In this document: in pieces, positions 35,081 through 43,721 of the stretch
Position numbering within the stretch: position 1 is the stretch's first letter
Layout: the number at the start of each line of letters is the position of its first letter
Assembly (NCBI RefSeq): GCF_900113015.1
Contig: NZ_FONV01000003.1
Location: 372,001-436,000, forward strand
Origin: Actinoplanes philippinensis
GTDB lineage: Bacteria; Actinomycetota; Actinomycetes; Mycobacteriales; Micromonosporaceae
Reading direction: 5' to 3'
Length of the DNA stretch: 64,000 nt
Notes under the pieces: generated by a model
The model's database searches: none
Told to the model about the DNA's origin: nothing
What the model saw: only the letters and a program-made list of their open reading frames with translations
Made by a program: the position numbers and the translations under genes

Positions 35081-36550
35081 ATGTACTCCCGTCGCGTGGC
35101 GGCCTGGCAGTTGTGCCTCGCCGCCGGCACCGTGCTCATCGGCGTCTACTTCCTGCTCGTCCATGCCGGACTCTGGCCCGGCGTTCAGGTGGCGCTCTAC
35201 GTCAGCGCCAACGCCACCCTGGTCCTCGCCGCCCTCGCCACCGCCCGGCGGCACCCGTCGATGCGGGGCATCATGCTGCTGCTCGCCGGCTCCGCCGCGG
35301 CCGGGGTCACCGGGGACGTCCTGTTCTACTTCGACGCTCTGGTGCACGGCGAGCCGCCGTACCCCGGCATGCCCGACCTCTTCTACCTGCTCGCCTACCC
35401 GCTGATGGCGATCGGCCTGCTGCTGATCATCCGGCGGCGGACCCCCGGCTGGGACAGCGCCAGCATGATCGACGCGGCCATCGTCGCCATCGGCGCGGGG
35501 TACCTGGTCTTCCAGTTCCTGATCGTGCCGCTCGTCGACTTCGGCGACAAGTTCACCTCTCTGGTGTCGGTCGCCTACCCGGTCGGTGACCTGATGCTCG
35601 TCGTCGTCGGCGCACGGCTCATGCTCGGCGCCGGGCCGCGCACCGCCGCGCTGCGGTTCACCGGCGCCTACCTCGGGCTGGTGCTGGTCGCCGACGCCTT
35701 CTACGGCTACCAGACACAGACGGAGACCTACCAGGCCGGCAACTTCCTCGACGCGTTGTGGATGGGGGCCAGCTTCGCCTTCGCCGCCGGGCTCCTGCAC
35801 CCGTCGGTGATCAAGATGATCAGCACGTCGAACACCGCGACCCCGGACGCCACCCCAGGCCGCCTCGCCGTCCTGGCGATCGCCGCGGTCACCGCGCCCA
35901 CCTCGATCGTCATTCAGCACTACGCCGGCGGCCAGGAGCACGTGGTCGCCGCCGCGGTCGTCTGCAACCTGCTGTTCCTGCTGGTCATGCTCCGGATGGC
36001 CGGACTCGTCCAGGCCCAGCGGCACGCCGCCGTCACCGACGGGCTCACCGGCCTGCGCAGCCGCCGCTTCTTCGAACAGGCCCTCGGCAACCAGGGCGAA
36101 CGGTCCGCCAAGAACGGCGTGCCGGTCAGCGTCCTGCTCCTCGACATCGACCACTTCAAGAGCGTCAACGACACGTACGGCCACAACGGCGGCGACCGCG
36201 TCCTCGTCGAGGTGACCCACCGCCTGCGCGAACTCGTCCGGCCCGGTGACGTGGTCGCCCGGTACGGTGGCGAGGAGTTCGCGGTCCTGCTCCCCGACAC
36301 CAGCACCGAACAGGCCGGTGAGGTCGCCGAACGCATCCGCCGCGGTGTCAGCGCCGCCCCCATCGCCGTCGACGAGTCCCGCCTGCACACCGTCACCGTC
36401 TCCGTCGGCATCGCCGGCATGCCCGCCGCCGGGACCACGGAGGAGCTGGTGCTGGCAGCGGACCGGGCGCTGTACGCGGCGAAGAACGCCGGCCGCAACC
36501 GGGTCGCCAGCGCCACGGACGCGTCACCCGCCGTCCCGGTCGCTGCCTGA
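35081..36550 (+). CDS. membrane diguanylate cyclase (GGDEF)
   Basis: 489 residues. Eight or nine membrane helices fill residues 8-310, then a GGDEF domain (about 320-480) with HAAVTDGLTGLRSRRFF at its start. The catalytic motif is GGEEF (about 396-400), and an RPGD inhibitory I-site sits five residues before it, so the enzyme should make c-di-GMP from two GTP and be feedback-inhibited. Its N-terminal region is an unassigned MHYT/MASE-like membrane sensor. It lies 13 bp after the GT2-GtrA gene. The EAL-HDOD gene further downstream is another c-di-GMP-type protein. Confidence 0.93.
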   Translation: MYSRRVAAWQLCLAAGTVLIGVYFLLVHAGLWPGVQVALYVSANATLVLAALATARRHPSMRGIMLLLAGSAAAGVTGDVLFYFDALVHGEPPYPGMPDLFYLLAYPLMAIGLLLIIRRRTPGWDSASMIDAAIVAIGAGYLVFQFLIVPLVDFGDKFTSLVSVAYPVGDLMLVVVGARLMLGAGPRTAALRFTGAYLGLVLVADAFYGYQTQTETYQAGNFLDALWMGASFAFAAGLLHPSVIKMISTSNTATPDATPGRLAVLAIAAVTAPTSIVIQHYAGGQEHVVAAAVVCNLLFLLVMLRMAGLVQAQRHAAVTDGLTGLRSRRFFEQALGNQGERSAKNGVPVSVLLLDIDHFKSVNDTYGHNGGDRVLVEVTHRLRELVRPGDVVARYGGEEFAVLLPDTSTEQAGEVAERIRRGVSAAPIAVDESRLHTVTVSVGIAGMPAAGTTEELVLAADRALYAAKNAGRNRVASATDASPAVPVAA

Positions 36551-36689
36551 CCCCGCGGCGTGCCCGGGATTCCTCTGAGGACGCGTCCGGTTCCTTCTCC
36601 GGGCCGCCTCCTCGGGCTGCTCCTCTTGCGGGCCGCCCTGGCCGTCCCAGGTTCTCGCCGGAGAAGGCCGAGGCGGCAGAATCGTCGGC

Positions 36690-39600
36690 ATGCGGTTCGG
36701 CATCCTGGGTCCCGTCCGGGCGGAGCTGCCGGACGGGACCCCGATCCCGCTCGGCGGCCCCCGCCTGCGGGCGCTGCTCGCGATGCTGCTGCTCGACGCC
36801 GGCCGGCCGATCCCTGCCGACCGGCTCATCGACGGCCTCTACGGCGACGCGCCGCCCGCCGGGGCCGCCAACGCGCTCCAGTCGCAGGTGTCCCGGTTGC
36901 GGCAGTCGCTGCCGGTCGAGCTGGGACCGGGCGGGTACCGTCTGGCCACGGATCGCGACGACGTCGACGTCCACCGGTTCGTGGCGCTCGCCGCCGACGG
37001 GCGGCGAGCCCTGGCCTCCGGCGACCACGAGCGGGCGGTCACCGTTCTGCGGCAGGCGGCGGGCCTCTGGCGGGGAGAACCCCTCGTCGATGTACGCGAC
37101 GCGCCCTTCGCCCAGGCCCAGGCCGCCCGCCTGACCGAGCTGAGACTGACCGCGCTGGAGGACCGCTACGCCGCCGAACTGGGCCGGCCCGCCCCGCTGC
37201 CACCCGAGGCGATCACCGAGCTCCGTGATCTGATCGCCGCGCACCCCCTCCGCGAACGCTTCCGAGCCCTGCTGATGCGGGCCCTCGTGGCGGCCGGTCG
37301 TCCGGCCGAGGCCCTCACCACGTTCGAGGACGCCCGCCGAACCCTGGCCGACGAACTCGGCGCCGACCCTTCCCCGGAACTGTCCGCCCTGCACACCGCC
37401 GTGCTCCGCGGTCACGCCGCTCCGGGGCGCACCACCGGTCAGGGCTTTCCCGGTCACGGCGTGCCCGGTCGGGGCGTTTCCGGTCACGGCGTTCCCCATG
37501 CGGACATTTCTGGCAGCGGGGACGGGTGGGACGGCTATCGGAGCGGCCCGGTGCGGCACGGTGTTCCCGCCCAGCTGACCAGCTTCGTCGGGCGGGACCG
37601 GGAGCTGGTCCGGGTCGCGGAGATGCTGCGTAGCCGTAGGCTGGTCACCCTGCACGGGCCCGGCGGTGCGGGGAAGACCCGTCTCGCCGCGGAGGCAGCG
37701 GCCCGGCACGACGGCGACGTCTGGTTCGTGGAGCTGGCCGGCGCCGGACCCGACGGGGTGCCGTCCGCCGTCCAGGCCGCGCTCGGCCTTCGCGACGTCC
37801 TGGTCAACCCGCCCCGGCAGTCCACCGCCGCGCCCGGCGTGGTCGACCGGCTGGTGGCCGCGCTCAGCGACCGTCAGCTCCTGCTCGTTCTCGACAACTG
37901 CGAACACGTCGTCGACGCGGCCGCCATTCTCGCGGCCCGCCTGCTGGCCGGAGCGCCCGGCCTGCGGATCCTCGCCACGAGCCGGGAGCCGCTCGGCATC
38001 ACCGGCGAATCGTTGCTCCCGGTCGCCGGTCTGCCGGTCCCACCCGAGTCCCCGGCCGGTCCTCCCTCCGCGGCCACCGGCGACCGGGCCCCTTGGGCAC
38101 CCGCCACGGATCCAATCCCCTCGGCGGGCATCACGTCTCCGGCCGCCTCGGGAGCCGCCACGAATCCGGCCGCTCCGGGAGCCGAGCCGAACACGGCCGG
38201 GCCGGGACCCGGACCCAACACGGCCGGGCCGGGACCCGGACCCAACACGGCCGGGCCGGGACCCGGACCCAACACGGCCGGGACGGGACCCGGGCCGAAC
38301 ACGGCCCCCTCGGCGGGGGCGGAGCTGGCGGGGTTTCCGGCGGTCCGGCTCTTTCTGGATCGGGCCTCGGACGTGATGCCTGGGTTCACGGTCACCGCGG
38401 GAAACGCCGACGCCATCCGTCGGCTGTGCCGGACCCTCGACGGGCTGCCGCTCGCCGTCGAACTCGCGGCGGCCCGCCTGCACGCGCTGCCGGTCACCGA
38501 GATCGCCGCACGGCTCGACGACCGGTTCCGGCTGCTGTCCGGGGGCAGCCGCACCGCCGCCGGACGGCACCGCTCCTTGCAGGCGGTCGTCGCCTGGAGC
38601 TGGGACCTGCTCACCGAACCGGAACGTGTGCTGGCCCGCCGGTTCACCGTGTTCACCGGCGGGGCCGGCCTCGACGCCGTCGAGCGGGTGTGCGGCGCCG
38701 GGCCGGATGCGGTCGTCGACGTGCTCGCCGGGCTGGTCGCGAAGTCGCTGATCGAACGGGACGGGGACCGCTATCGGATGCTGGAGACGATTCGGGCGTT
38801 CTGTGCGGAGCGTCTCGCCGAGTCCCGGGAGCAGGAGCGTATGCACCGGGTTCACGCGGAGTACTTTTTGGAGCTTGCGGCGCGGGCCGACCCGTACCTC
38901 CGCGGGTTTGATCAGATCGCCTGGCTGGACCGCCTCGACAACGACCGGGACAATCTGCACGCCGCGATTCGCCGCAGTGTCGCGCAAGGCGCGGCACCGA
39001 CGGCGTTGCGGCTGGTCGCCGCGCTGTCCTTCTACTGGTGGCTGCGGGGGCTGCGCAGCGAGGCCGCGACGCTCGCCGATCTCACCCTGCGCGGGGCCGG
39101 CCCGGAGCCACCGGCCGGGCACGTCGAGGAGTACGTGCTGGGCGTGTTCACCGCCGCGCTCGGCAACGGTGACCGGACCGCCCGCCCCGCCGCGCGCTGG
39201 GCCGACTACATGCGGACGCTGACAGCGGCGCCCGCGCACCCGTTCCTGCTGTACCTGTCGGCGATGGCGGTCGGCCCGCCGGCCGGTGATCCGGCCGGGA
39301 TCATGGAACTCAACCGCCGGCTCCGCGCCCAGATCGCGGGTGACCCGTGGAGCCAGGCGCTCGGCGGGATCGGCGCGGGCTGGATGGTGATGTTCTCCGG
39401 TTCGGACCCGGAGCTGGCCGGCCCGGAGTTCCGGTCGTCGCTCGACGGGTTCCGTGCTCTCGGCGACCGCTGGGGCACGATGCTCGCCCTCTCCGGCCTC
39501 GCCGAGCTGGCCGCGTGGCGTGGCGACCCGGCGGCGGCCATCGCCCCGACCGCAGAGGCCCTGGAACTGGCCCGGGAACTCGGCTCCACCATCGACGTGG

Positions 39601-40484
39601 CCGACCTGCTCCGTGGTCGCGCCCAGGCCCGGATGGACACCGGCGACATCGCGGGCGCGGCCGCCGATTTCACCCGTGTCGCCGAGCTGGCCCGTTCCGC
39701 CGGCGCCCCGGAGCTGGTGGCGGCGGCGTTGCTCGGTCTCGGTTCGCTGGCGTTGGCCCGGGTCGCGCCGGCTCCCGCCACGTCGTCCGCCCACACCGCT
39801 CCGCTCCCGGCCGCTTCCTCCCGCGGCGCCGGCTCGTCCCCGCCCACCCGGGCGCCCTCCTCCGCATCCGCCGACGCGGCCCGCTCGTCTGCCGCCGGCA
39901 CCGGCTCCTTGCCGCCCGCGGAGGCGGAGCAGGGCACGGCCTTCCTTCCGCCCGCGGAGGCGGAGCAGGGCACGGCCTTCCTTCCGCCCGCGGGTGCGGA
40001 GCAGGGCACGGCAGCGCGCGGCGATGCCGGTCGGGAGGCCCTGGCCGAGGCGCTGCGGTACTGCCACGAAGCCCTCGCCGCCTGCCCCGCCGGCTGGTAC
40101 AGCGCCGACGGGACCCGGATGACGATCCTGGTGATGCTGGGCCGGATCGCGGAACTCTCCGGGGATCGGGCCGCCGCTCAGGCGCGCTACCGGGAAGTGT
40201 TCACCGTGCGTGCCGGGATGCTCGGCTTCCAGGTGATGGCGGAGGCGCTCGACCGGCTCGCCGGGCTGGCCGTCACCGCGGGCGACCCGGATCGGGCCGC
40301 CCGCCTGCTCGGAGCCGGCACCGCCCTGGGTCTGCGCGCCGGCCCGGAGGCCTCCGAACCGGGCCGGACCGCCGCCTCGGCCGCCCGCGCCGTGCTCGGC
40401 CCGCACCGGTTCGCCGAAGCTCTGGCCCGAGGGGCGGGCCTCACTCCCGACGAGGCCGTCGACCTCTCCCTCGCCCCGTTCTGA
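36690..40484 (+). CDS. AfsR/SARP-family regulator: DNA-binding/BTAD, AAA NTPase, helical repeats
   Basis: 1264 residues. OmpR-like DNA-binding domain at about 1-88 (MRFGILGPVRAELPDG...ANALQSQVSRLRQSL), bacterial transcriptional activator domain at about 92-235, then an NTPase: Walker A LHGPGGAGKTRLAAEAA at about 320, 'LLLVLDNCEHVVDAAA' as Walker B, 'LRILATSREPLGITGE' as sensor. The rest, after the Pro/Gly repeat linker, is the ARC-type winged-helix segment (WSWDLLTEPERVLARRFTVF), then TPR-like helices. Two in-frame repeat tracts interrupt it (38190 and 39912). Such proteins switch on antibiotic clusters; no biosynthetic cluster is next to it. Confidence 0.92.
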   Translation: MRFGILGPVRAELPDGTPIPLGGPRLRALLAMLLLDAGRPIPADRLIDGLYGDAPPAGAANALQSQVSRLRQSLPVELGPGGYRLATDRDDVDVHRFVALAADGRRALASGDHERAVTVLRQAAGLWRGEPLVDVRDAPFAQAQAARLTELRLTALEDRYAAELGRPAPLPPEAITELRDLIAAHPLRERFRALLMRALVAAGRPAEALTTFEDARRTLADELGADPSPELSALHTAVLRGHAAPGRTTGQGFPGHGVPGRGVSGHGVPHADISGSGDGWDGYRSGPVRHGVPAQLTSFVGRDRELVRVAEMLRSRRLVTLHGPGGAGKTRLAAEAAARHDGDVWFVELAGAGPDGVPSAVQAALGLRDVLVNPPRQSTAAPGVVDRLVAALSDRQLLLVLDNCEHVVDAAAILAARLLAGAPGLRILATSREPLGITGESLLPVAGLPVPPESPAGPPSAATGDRAPWAPATDPIPSAGITSPAASGAATNPAAPGAEPNTAGPGPGPNTAGPGPGPNTAGPGPGPNTAGTGPGPNTAPSAGAELAGFPAVRLFLDRASDVMPGFTVTAGNADAIRRLCRTLDGLPLAVELAAARLHALPVTEIAARLDDRFRLLSGGSRTAAGRHRSLQAVVAWSWDLLTEPERVLARRFTVFTGGAGLDAVERVCGAGPDAVVDVLAGLVAKSLIERDGDRYRMLETIRAFCAERLAESREQERMHRVHAEYFLELAARADPYLRGFDQIAWLDRLDNDRDNLHAAIRRSVAQGAAPTALRLVAALSFYWWLRGLRSEAATLADLTLRGAGPEPPAGHVEEYVLGVFTAALGNGDRTARPAARWADYMRTLTAAPAHPFLLYLSAMAVGPPAGDPAGIMELNRRLRAQIAGDPWSQALGGIGAGWMVMFSGSDPELAGPEFRSSLDGFRALGDRWGTMLALSGLAELAAWRGDPAAAIAPTAEALELARELGSTIDVADLLRGRAQARMDTGDIAGAAADFTRVAELARSAGAPELVAAALLGLGSLALARVAPAPATSSAHTAPLPAASSRGAGSSPPTRAPSSASADAARSSAAGTGSLPPAEAEQGTAFLPPAEAEQGTAFLPPAGAEQGTAARGDAGREALAEALRYCHEALAACPAGWYSADGTRMTILVMLGRIAELSGDRAAAQARYREVFTVRAGMLGFQVMAEALDRLAGLAVTAGDPDRAARLLGAGTALGLRAGPEASEPGRTAASAARAVLGPHRFAEALARGAGLTPDEAVDLSLAPF
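38190..38297 (+). repeat. 4 x 27-bp in-frame tandem repeat inside the SARP gene
   Basis: Four adjacent 27-bp copies encode the unit NTAGPGPGP three times and NTAGTGPGP once, followed by a fifth partial copy NTAP. The first three copies are nearly identical at DNA level. The repeat makes a flexible Pro/Gly linker inside the NTPase region (about residues 501-536). Unit multiples of three keep the frame if copies are gained or lost. Confidence 0.9.
39912..40019 (+). repeat. 3 x 36-bp in-frame tandem repeat inside the SARP gene
   Basis: Three 36-bp units starting at 39912, 39948 and 39984 encode PPAEAEQGTAFL twice and PPAGAEQGTAAR. The first two are identical. They lie in an Ala/Ser/Pro-rich segment (about residues 1030-1110) between TPR-like helices. 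Confidence 0.88.
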
Positions 40485-40575
40485 GCGAAGCCGGATCGCC
40501 TGAGCCGAGGGCGGCCGGGAGCTGACAGACCTCGGCCGGGCGGGAGAGGGGGCGAGGCGTCGTACGATTCCGGCG

Positions 40576-43077
40576 ATGGAGCTGTGGGAACGGGGCGATG
40601 CGCTGGCACAGCTGGACGAGCTGGTGCGGGAGAGCCGTCGTTCCGGGCGGGTGGCGCTCGTCGCCGGGGAAGCCGGGATCGGGAAGTCCACCCTGGTCGC
40701 CGCGTTCACGCGGCGTTGCGGGCCACGGGCGCGGGTGCTGCAGGGTGTGTGCGATCCGCTGGTGACTCCGCGTGCGCTGGGACCGGTGCACGACATCGGG
40801 CGGCAGGTCGGCGGCCGGCTGGCCGAACGGCTGGGTGCGGGCGCGGATCGGGGCGAGGTGCTGGCCGCCCTGCTCGACGAGTTGTCGGGGCCCCGCGCAC
40901 GGCCGCTACCGGTCGTGATCGTCGAGGATGCGCACTGGGCCGATGAGGCGACGACGGACCTGCTGGTGTTCCTGTCGCGGCGGATCGGGCGGCTCGCGGC
41001 CATGCTCGTCGTGACGTTCCGCGATGACGAGGTGGGGCCGGAGCATCCGCTGCGGGTCGCGCTGGCGGCCATGCCACGGGAGGTGGTGCGCCGGATTCCG
41101 CTGCCGCCGCTGTCCGAGGCGTGTGTCGCCGAGCAGGCGGCTCACCTCGGCCGGGATGCCGCGGAACTGTTCCACCTCACCGGCGGCAATCCGCTCCTGG
41201 TGACGGAGCTGCTCGCCGCGACCCCGACGACGGCCGAGGCGTCCCGGGCCGGAACCCCTCCGGAGAGCGGGACCGAGGTGGGGCAGCGGAGCCCGGCAGC
41301 CGTTCAGGATCTGGTGCTCGCCCGGCTGCGGGGGCTGCCGGAACCGGCCCGGGCGCTGGCCCGCCTCGTCGCGGTGATCCCGACACGGGCCGAGGCCGCG
41401 ATTCTCGGCGGGCGGCTGCGGGAGGTGCAGCAGTGTCTGGACTCGGGGGTGCTGACCCGGTCGGGGGACGGTGTCGCGTACCGGCATGAGCTTCTGCGCC
41501 GGGTCGTCGAGGAGTCGCTGTCGCCGGTGGCCCGGGTCGCGCTGCACCGGGAGGCGCTCGACCTGCTGGAACGTGCCGGTGACGTCGATCCGGCCCGGCT
41601 GGCCCATCATGCGCGGCCGGCCGGTGACAGGGCGGCGGTGCTGCGGCACGGCACTGCGGCGGCGGTGCGGGCCGCCGGGCAGGGCGCCCACCGCGAGGCC
41701 GCGGCCCATTACCGGGCGATGCTTGCGTACGTGTCCGGGCTGCCTCCCGCGGAGGGTGCGAAACTGCTGGAGGCGTACGCCGTACAGGCGTATCTGTCCG
41801 GTGTCGCCGCGGAGGGCCTGCCCGCCTGCCGTGACGCGCTGCGGGTGTGGCGTGGTCTCGGCGACCGGGAGCGGACCGGTGACTGCCTGCGGTGGATCTC
41901 CCGGCTGGCGTGGTGGAGCGGCCGCGGCGCGGAGGCCCGGGAGGCGGCGGCCGAGGCGGTGGCGGTGCTGGAGCCGGGACCGCCGGGCCGGCCGCTGGCG
42001 ATGGCGTACAGCAACCGGTCGCAACTGCACATGCTGGCGTACGAGCCGGACGCCGCGGTGGAGTGGGGTGAGCGGGCCCGGAAGCTGGCGGCCGACCTCG
42101 GCGACACCGAGACGGAGCTGCACGCACGTGTCAACATGGCCAGCGCCCGCATGCTGTCGGGCGACCACGCCGCCGCCGGGCAGTTGCGTCACCTGCATCG
42201 CGAGGCGTCGGCGGCCGGCCTGACCGATCACGCCGCCCGCGCCCTGGTGAACCTGGCGTCCGCGCTGATCGAGCAGTCCACCACCACCGATGCGCCGGCC
42301 GCTGTGGAGGAGGCTCTCGGCTACGCCGTCGAGCACGATCTGGAAGGGTACGTCCAGTATCTGCTGGGTCTGCGGGCGATGATCCGGTTCGCAGCGTGGG
42401 ACTGGGCGGGCGCCCTGACCGACGCCGAAGCCTCGCTCAGCCGGCCCAGCCGGGGCGGGGTCGCGGTGCTTCCGGCGCTGGTGGTGCGGGCCCGGATCCG
42501 GTCGGCGCGGGGTGACGACAGGGCCCTGGCCGACCTGGACACGGCGGCCGCGCACGCCTACGGCCTGGCCGAGCTGCAGTGGACGGCCCCGGTGGCGGCG
42601 GCCCGCTCGGAGTACTTCCGGCTGGCCGGGGACCGGGAGCGGGCGACGGCGGAGGCACTTCCGGTGTACGAGGAGGCGGTCGCTCGTGGGCACCGGTGGT
42701 TCGCCGCGGAACTGGATCGTCACCTCCGGCTGGCGGGGGACGCGCTGGTCTCCGTACCACCTGAGGTGTTGACCGCTCTTGATCGGGTTGAGGCTGTCCG
42801 GGCGGCGGCCTGGTTGCGGGCGGAACTGCGCCGGCAGGGGGTGACCGGGGTGCCGCGGGGGCCGCGCCCGGCGACCGCGGCCGACGAGGCGGGTCTGACG
42901 GCCCGGCAGGCGCAGGTGCTGGCGCTGCTCGCCGACGGGTTGTCGAATGCGGACATCGCGGCCCGGCTGACGCTGTCGGTGAAGACCGTCGAGCACCATG
43001 TCTCGGCCGTTCTCGCCAAACTCGGCGTGACCAGTCGCGGTCAGGCGGCGGCCGCGGCCCGACGACGCCCAAGTTAG
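40576..43077 (+). CDS. large LuxR-family (LAL-type) regulator with AAA NTPase
   Basis: 833 residues. N-terminal AAA_16-like NTPase with Walker A LVAGEAGIGKSTLV at about 27-40 and Walker B PVVIVEDAHWADE at about 112-124; a long TPR-like middle (about 330-740); LuxR helix-turn-helix at about 772-830, LTARQAQVLALLADGLSNADIAARLTLSVKTVEHHVSAVLAKLGV. LAL proteins activate secondary-metabolite or sugar genes on binding an unknown inducer. Located 91 bp after the SARP-AAA gene on the same strand, so the two large regulators are probably linked. No ribosome binding site is striking. Confidence 0.93.
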   Translation: MELWERGDALAQLDELVRESRRSGRVALVAGEAGIGKSTLVAAFTRRCGPRARVLQGVCDPLVTPRALGPVHDIGRQVGGRLAERLGAGADRGEVLAALLDELSGPRARPLPVVIVEDAHWADEATTDLLVFLSRRIGRLAAMLVVTFRDDEVGPEHPLRVALAAMPREVVRRIPLPPLSEACVAEQAAHLGRDAAELFHLTGGNPLLVTELLAATPTTAEASRAGTPPESGTEVGQRSPAAVQDLVLARLRGLPEPARALARLVAVIPTRAEAAILGGRLREVQQCLDSGVLTRSGDGVAYRHELLRRVVEESLSPVARVALHREALDLLERAGDVDPARLAHHARPAGDRAAVLRHGTAAAVRAAGQGAHREAAAHYRAMLAYVSGLPPAEGAKLLEAYAVQAYLSGVAAEGLPACRDALRVWRGLGDRERTGDCLRWISRLAWWSGRGAEAREAAAEAVAVLEPGPPGRPLAMAYSNRSQLHMLAYEPDAAVEWGERARKLAADLGDTETELHARVNMASARMLSGDHAAAGQLRHLHREASAAGLTDHAARALVNLASALIEQSTTTDAPAAVEEALGYAVEHDLEGYVQYLLGLRAMIRFAAWDWAGALTDAEASLSRPSRGGVAVLPALVVRARIRSARGDDRALADLDTAAAHAYGLAELQWTAPVAAARSEYFRLAGDRERATAEALPVYEEAVARGHRWFAAELDRHLRLAGDALVSVPPEVLTALDRVEAVRAAAWLRAELRRQGVTGVPRGPRPATAADEAGLTARQAQVLALLADGLSNADIAARLTLSVKTVEHHVSAVLAKLGVTSRGQAAAAARRRPS

Positions 43078-43126
43078 GGGATTTCCCCCACGAGCGAGGG
43101 CCGGATCGCCGGTACGGTCGGCGCCC

Positions 43127-43666
43127 ATGACGCTGCTGCAGACTCCGGAATCCTCGCCGCTCTACGACGCCGACCGGGAGCGGATGGGGTATGTCGCGAA
43201 CTATTCGCGGGTGTTCGCGCTGGCCCCCGACGTGCAGGCGGGCTGGGCCGCTCTGTCGAAGTCGCTCCGGTCGGCCATGGATCCGCGCCGGTACCAGCTG
43301 GTGACGCTGGCCGCGGCCCGGCGGATCGGCTCACGGTACTGCTCGTTCGCGTTCGCCACCGCGTTGCGGGAGACATTCCTCGACGACGCCGGCCTGCTCG
43401 ACGCGGTCACCGGCCGGTCCCGGCTGGCGGCCGTCGACGTGGCGGTCATGGAGTTCGCGGAGATCGTGGCCGGCGATCCGGCAGCCGTGACACCGGCCGA
43501 CGTGGACCGGCTGCGGGAGCACGGCCTGTCCGAGACCGACATCTTCCACGTGATCGCGGCGGTCGCCGCCCGGCGGTTCTTCACCACCGTCCTCGCGGCG
43601 ACCGGGACGACGCCGGACGACGTCTACGACGCGCTGGATCCGGAGCTGCGGAGGGCGCTGCCGTAG
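43127..43666 (+). CDS. carboxymuconolactone-decarboxylase-fold (AhpD-like) protein without the CxxC pair
   Basis: 179 residues, all-helical CMD fold: SRVFALAPDVQAGWAALSKSLRSAMDPRRYQLVTLAAARRIGSRYCSFAFATAL. AhpD-like enzymes have a redox CxxC plus His in this helix. Here the first Cys is Ser (SRYC) and the following His is replaced by a hydrophobic residue. Peroxidase activity through that pair is therefore unlikely. The position is between the LAL regulator and the ABC exporter genes, same strand; no clear operon with either. Confidence 0.82.
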   Translation: MTLLQTPESSPLYDADRERMGYVANYSRVFALAPDVQAGWAALSKSLRSAMDPRRYQLVTLAAARRIGSRYCSFAFATALRETFLDDAGLLDAVTGRSRLAAVDVAVMEFAEIVAGDPAAVTPADVDRLREHGLSETDIFHVIAAVAARRFFTTVLAATGTTPDDVYDALDPELRRALP

Positions 43667-43721
43667 CCCGCCGTCAGCGCGCGGTGCGCGGCTCGTCAGC
43701 GGACACCGCCAGCCTGGGCGC

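Noticed and set aside
38190..38297. Repeat array in the SARP gene considered as CRISPR
   Set aside because: The units are adjacent without spacers, code in frame and have no flanking cas gene. It is a coding microsatellite.
36393..41072. A 1559-codon open frame on the minus strand under the SARP gene
   Set aside because: It is the antisense of well-supported genes. It reads as Gly/Arg/Pro-rich sequence with no domain pattern. High GC content makes such long false frames common.
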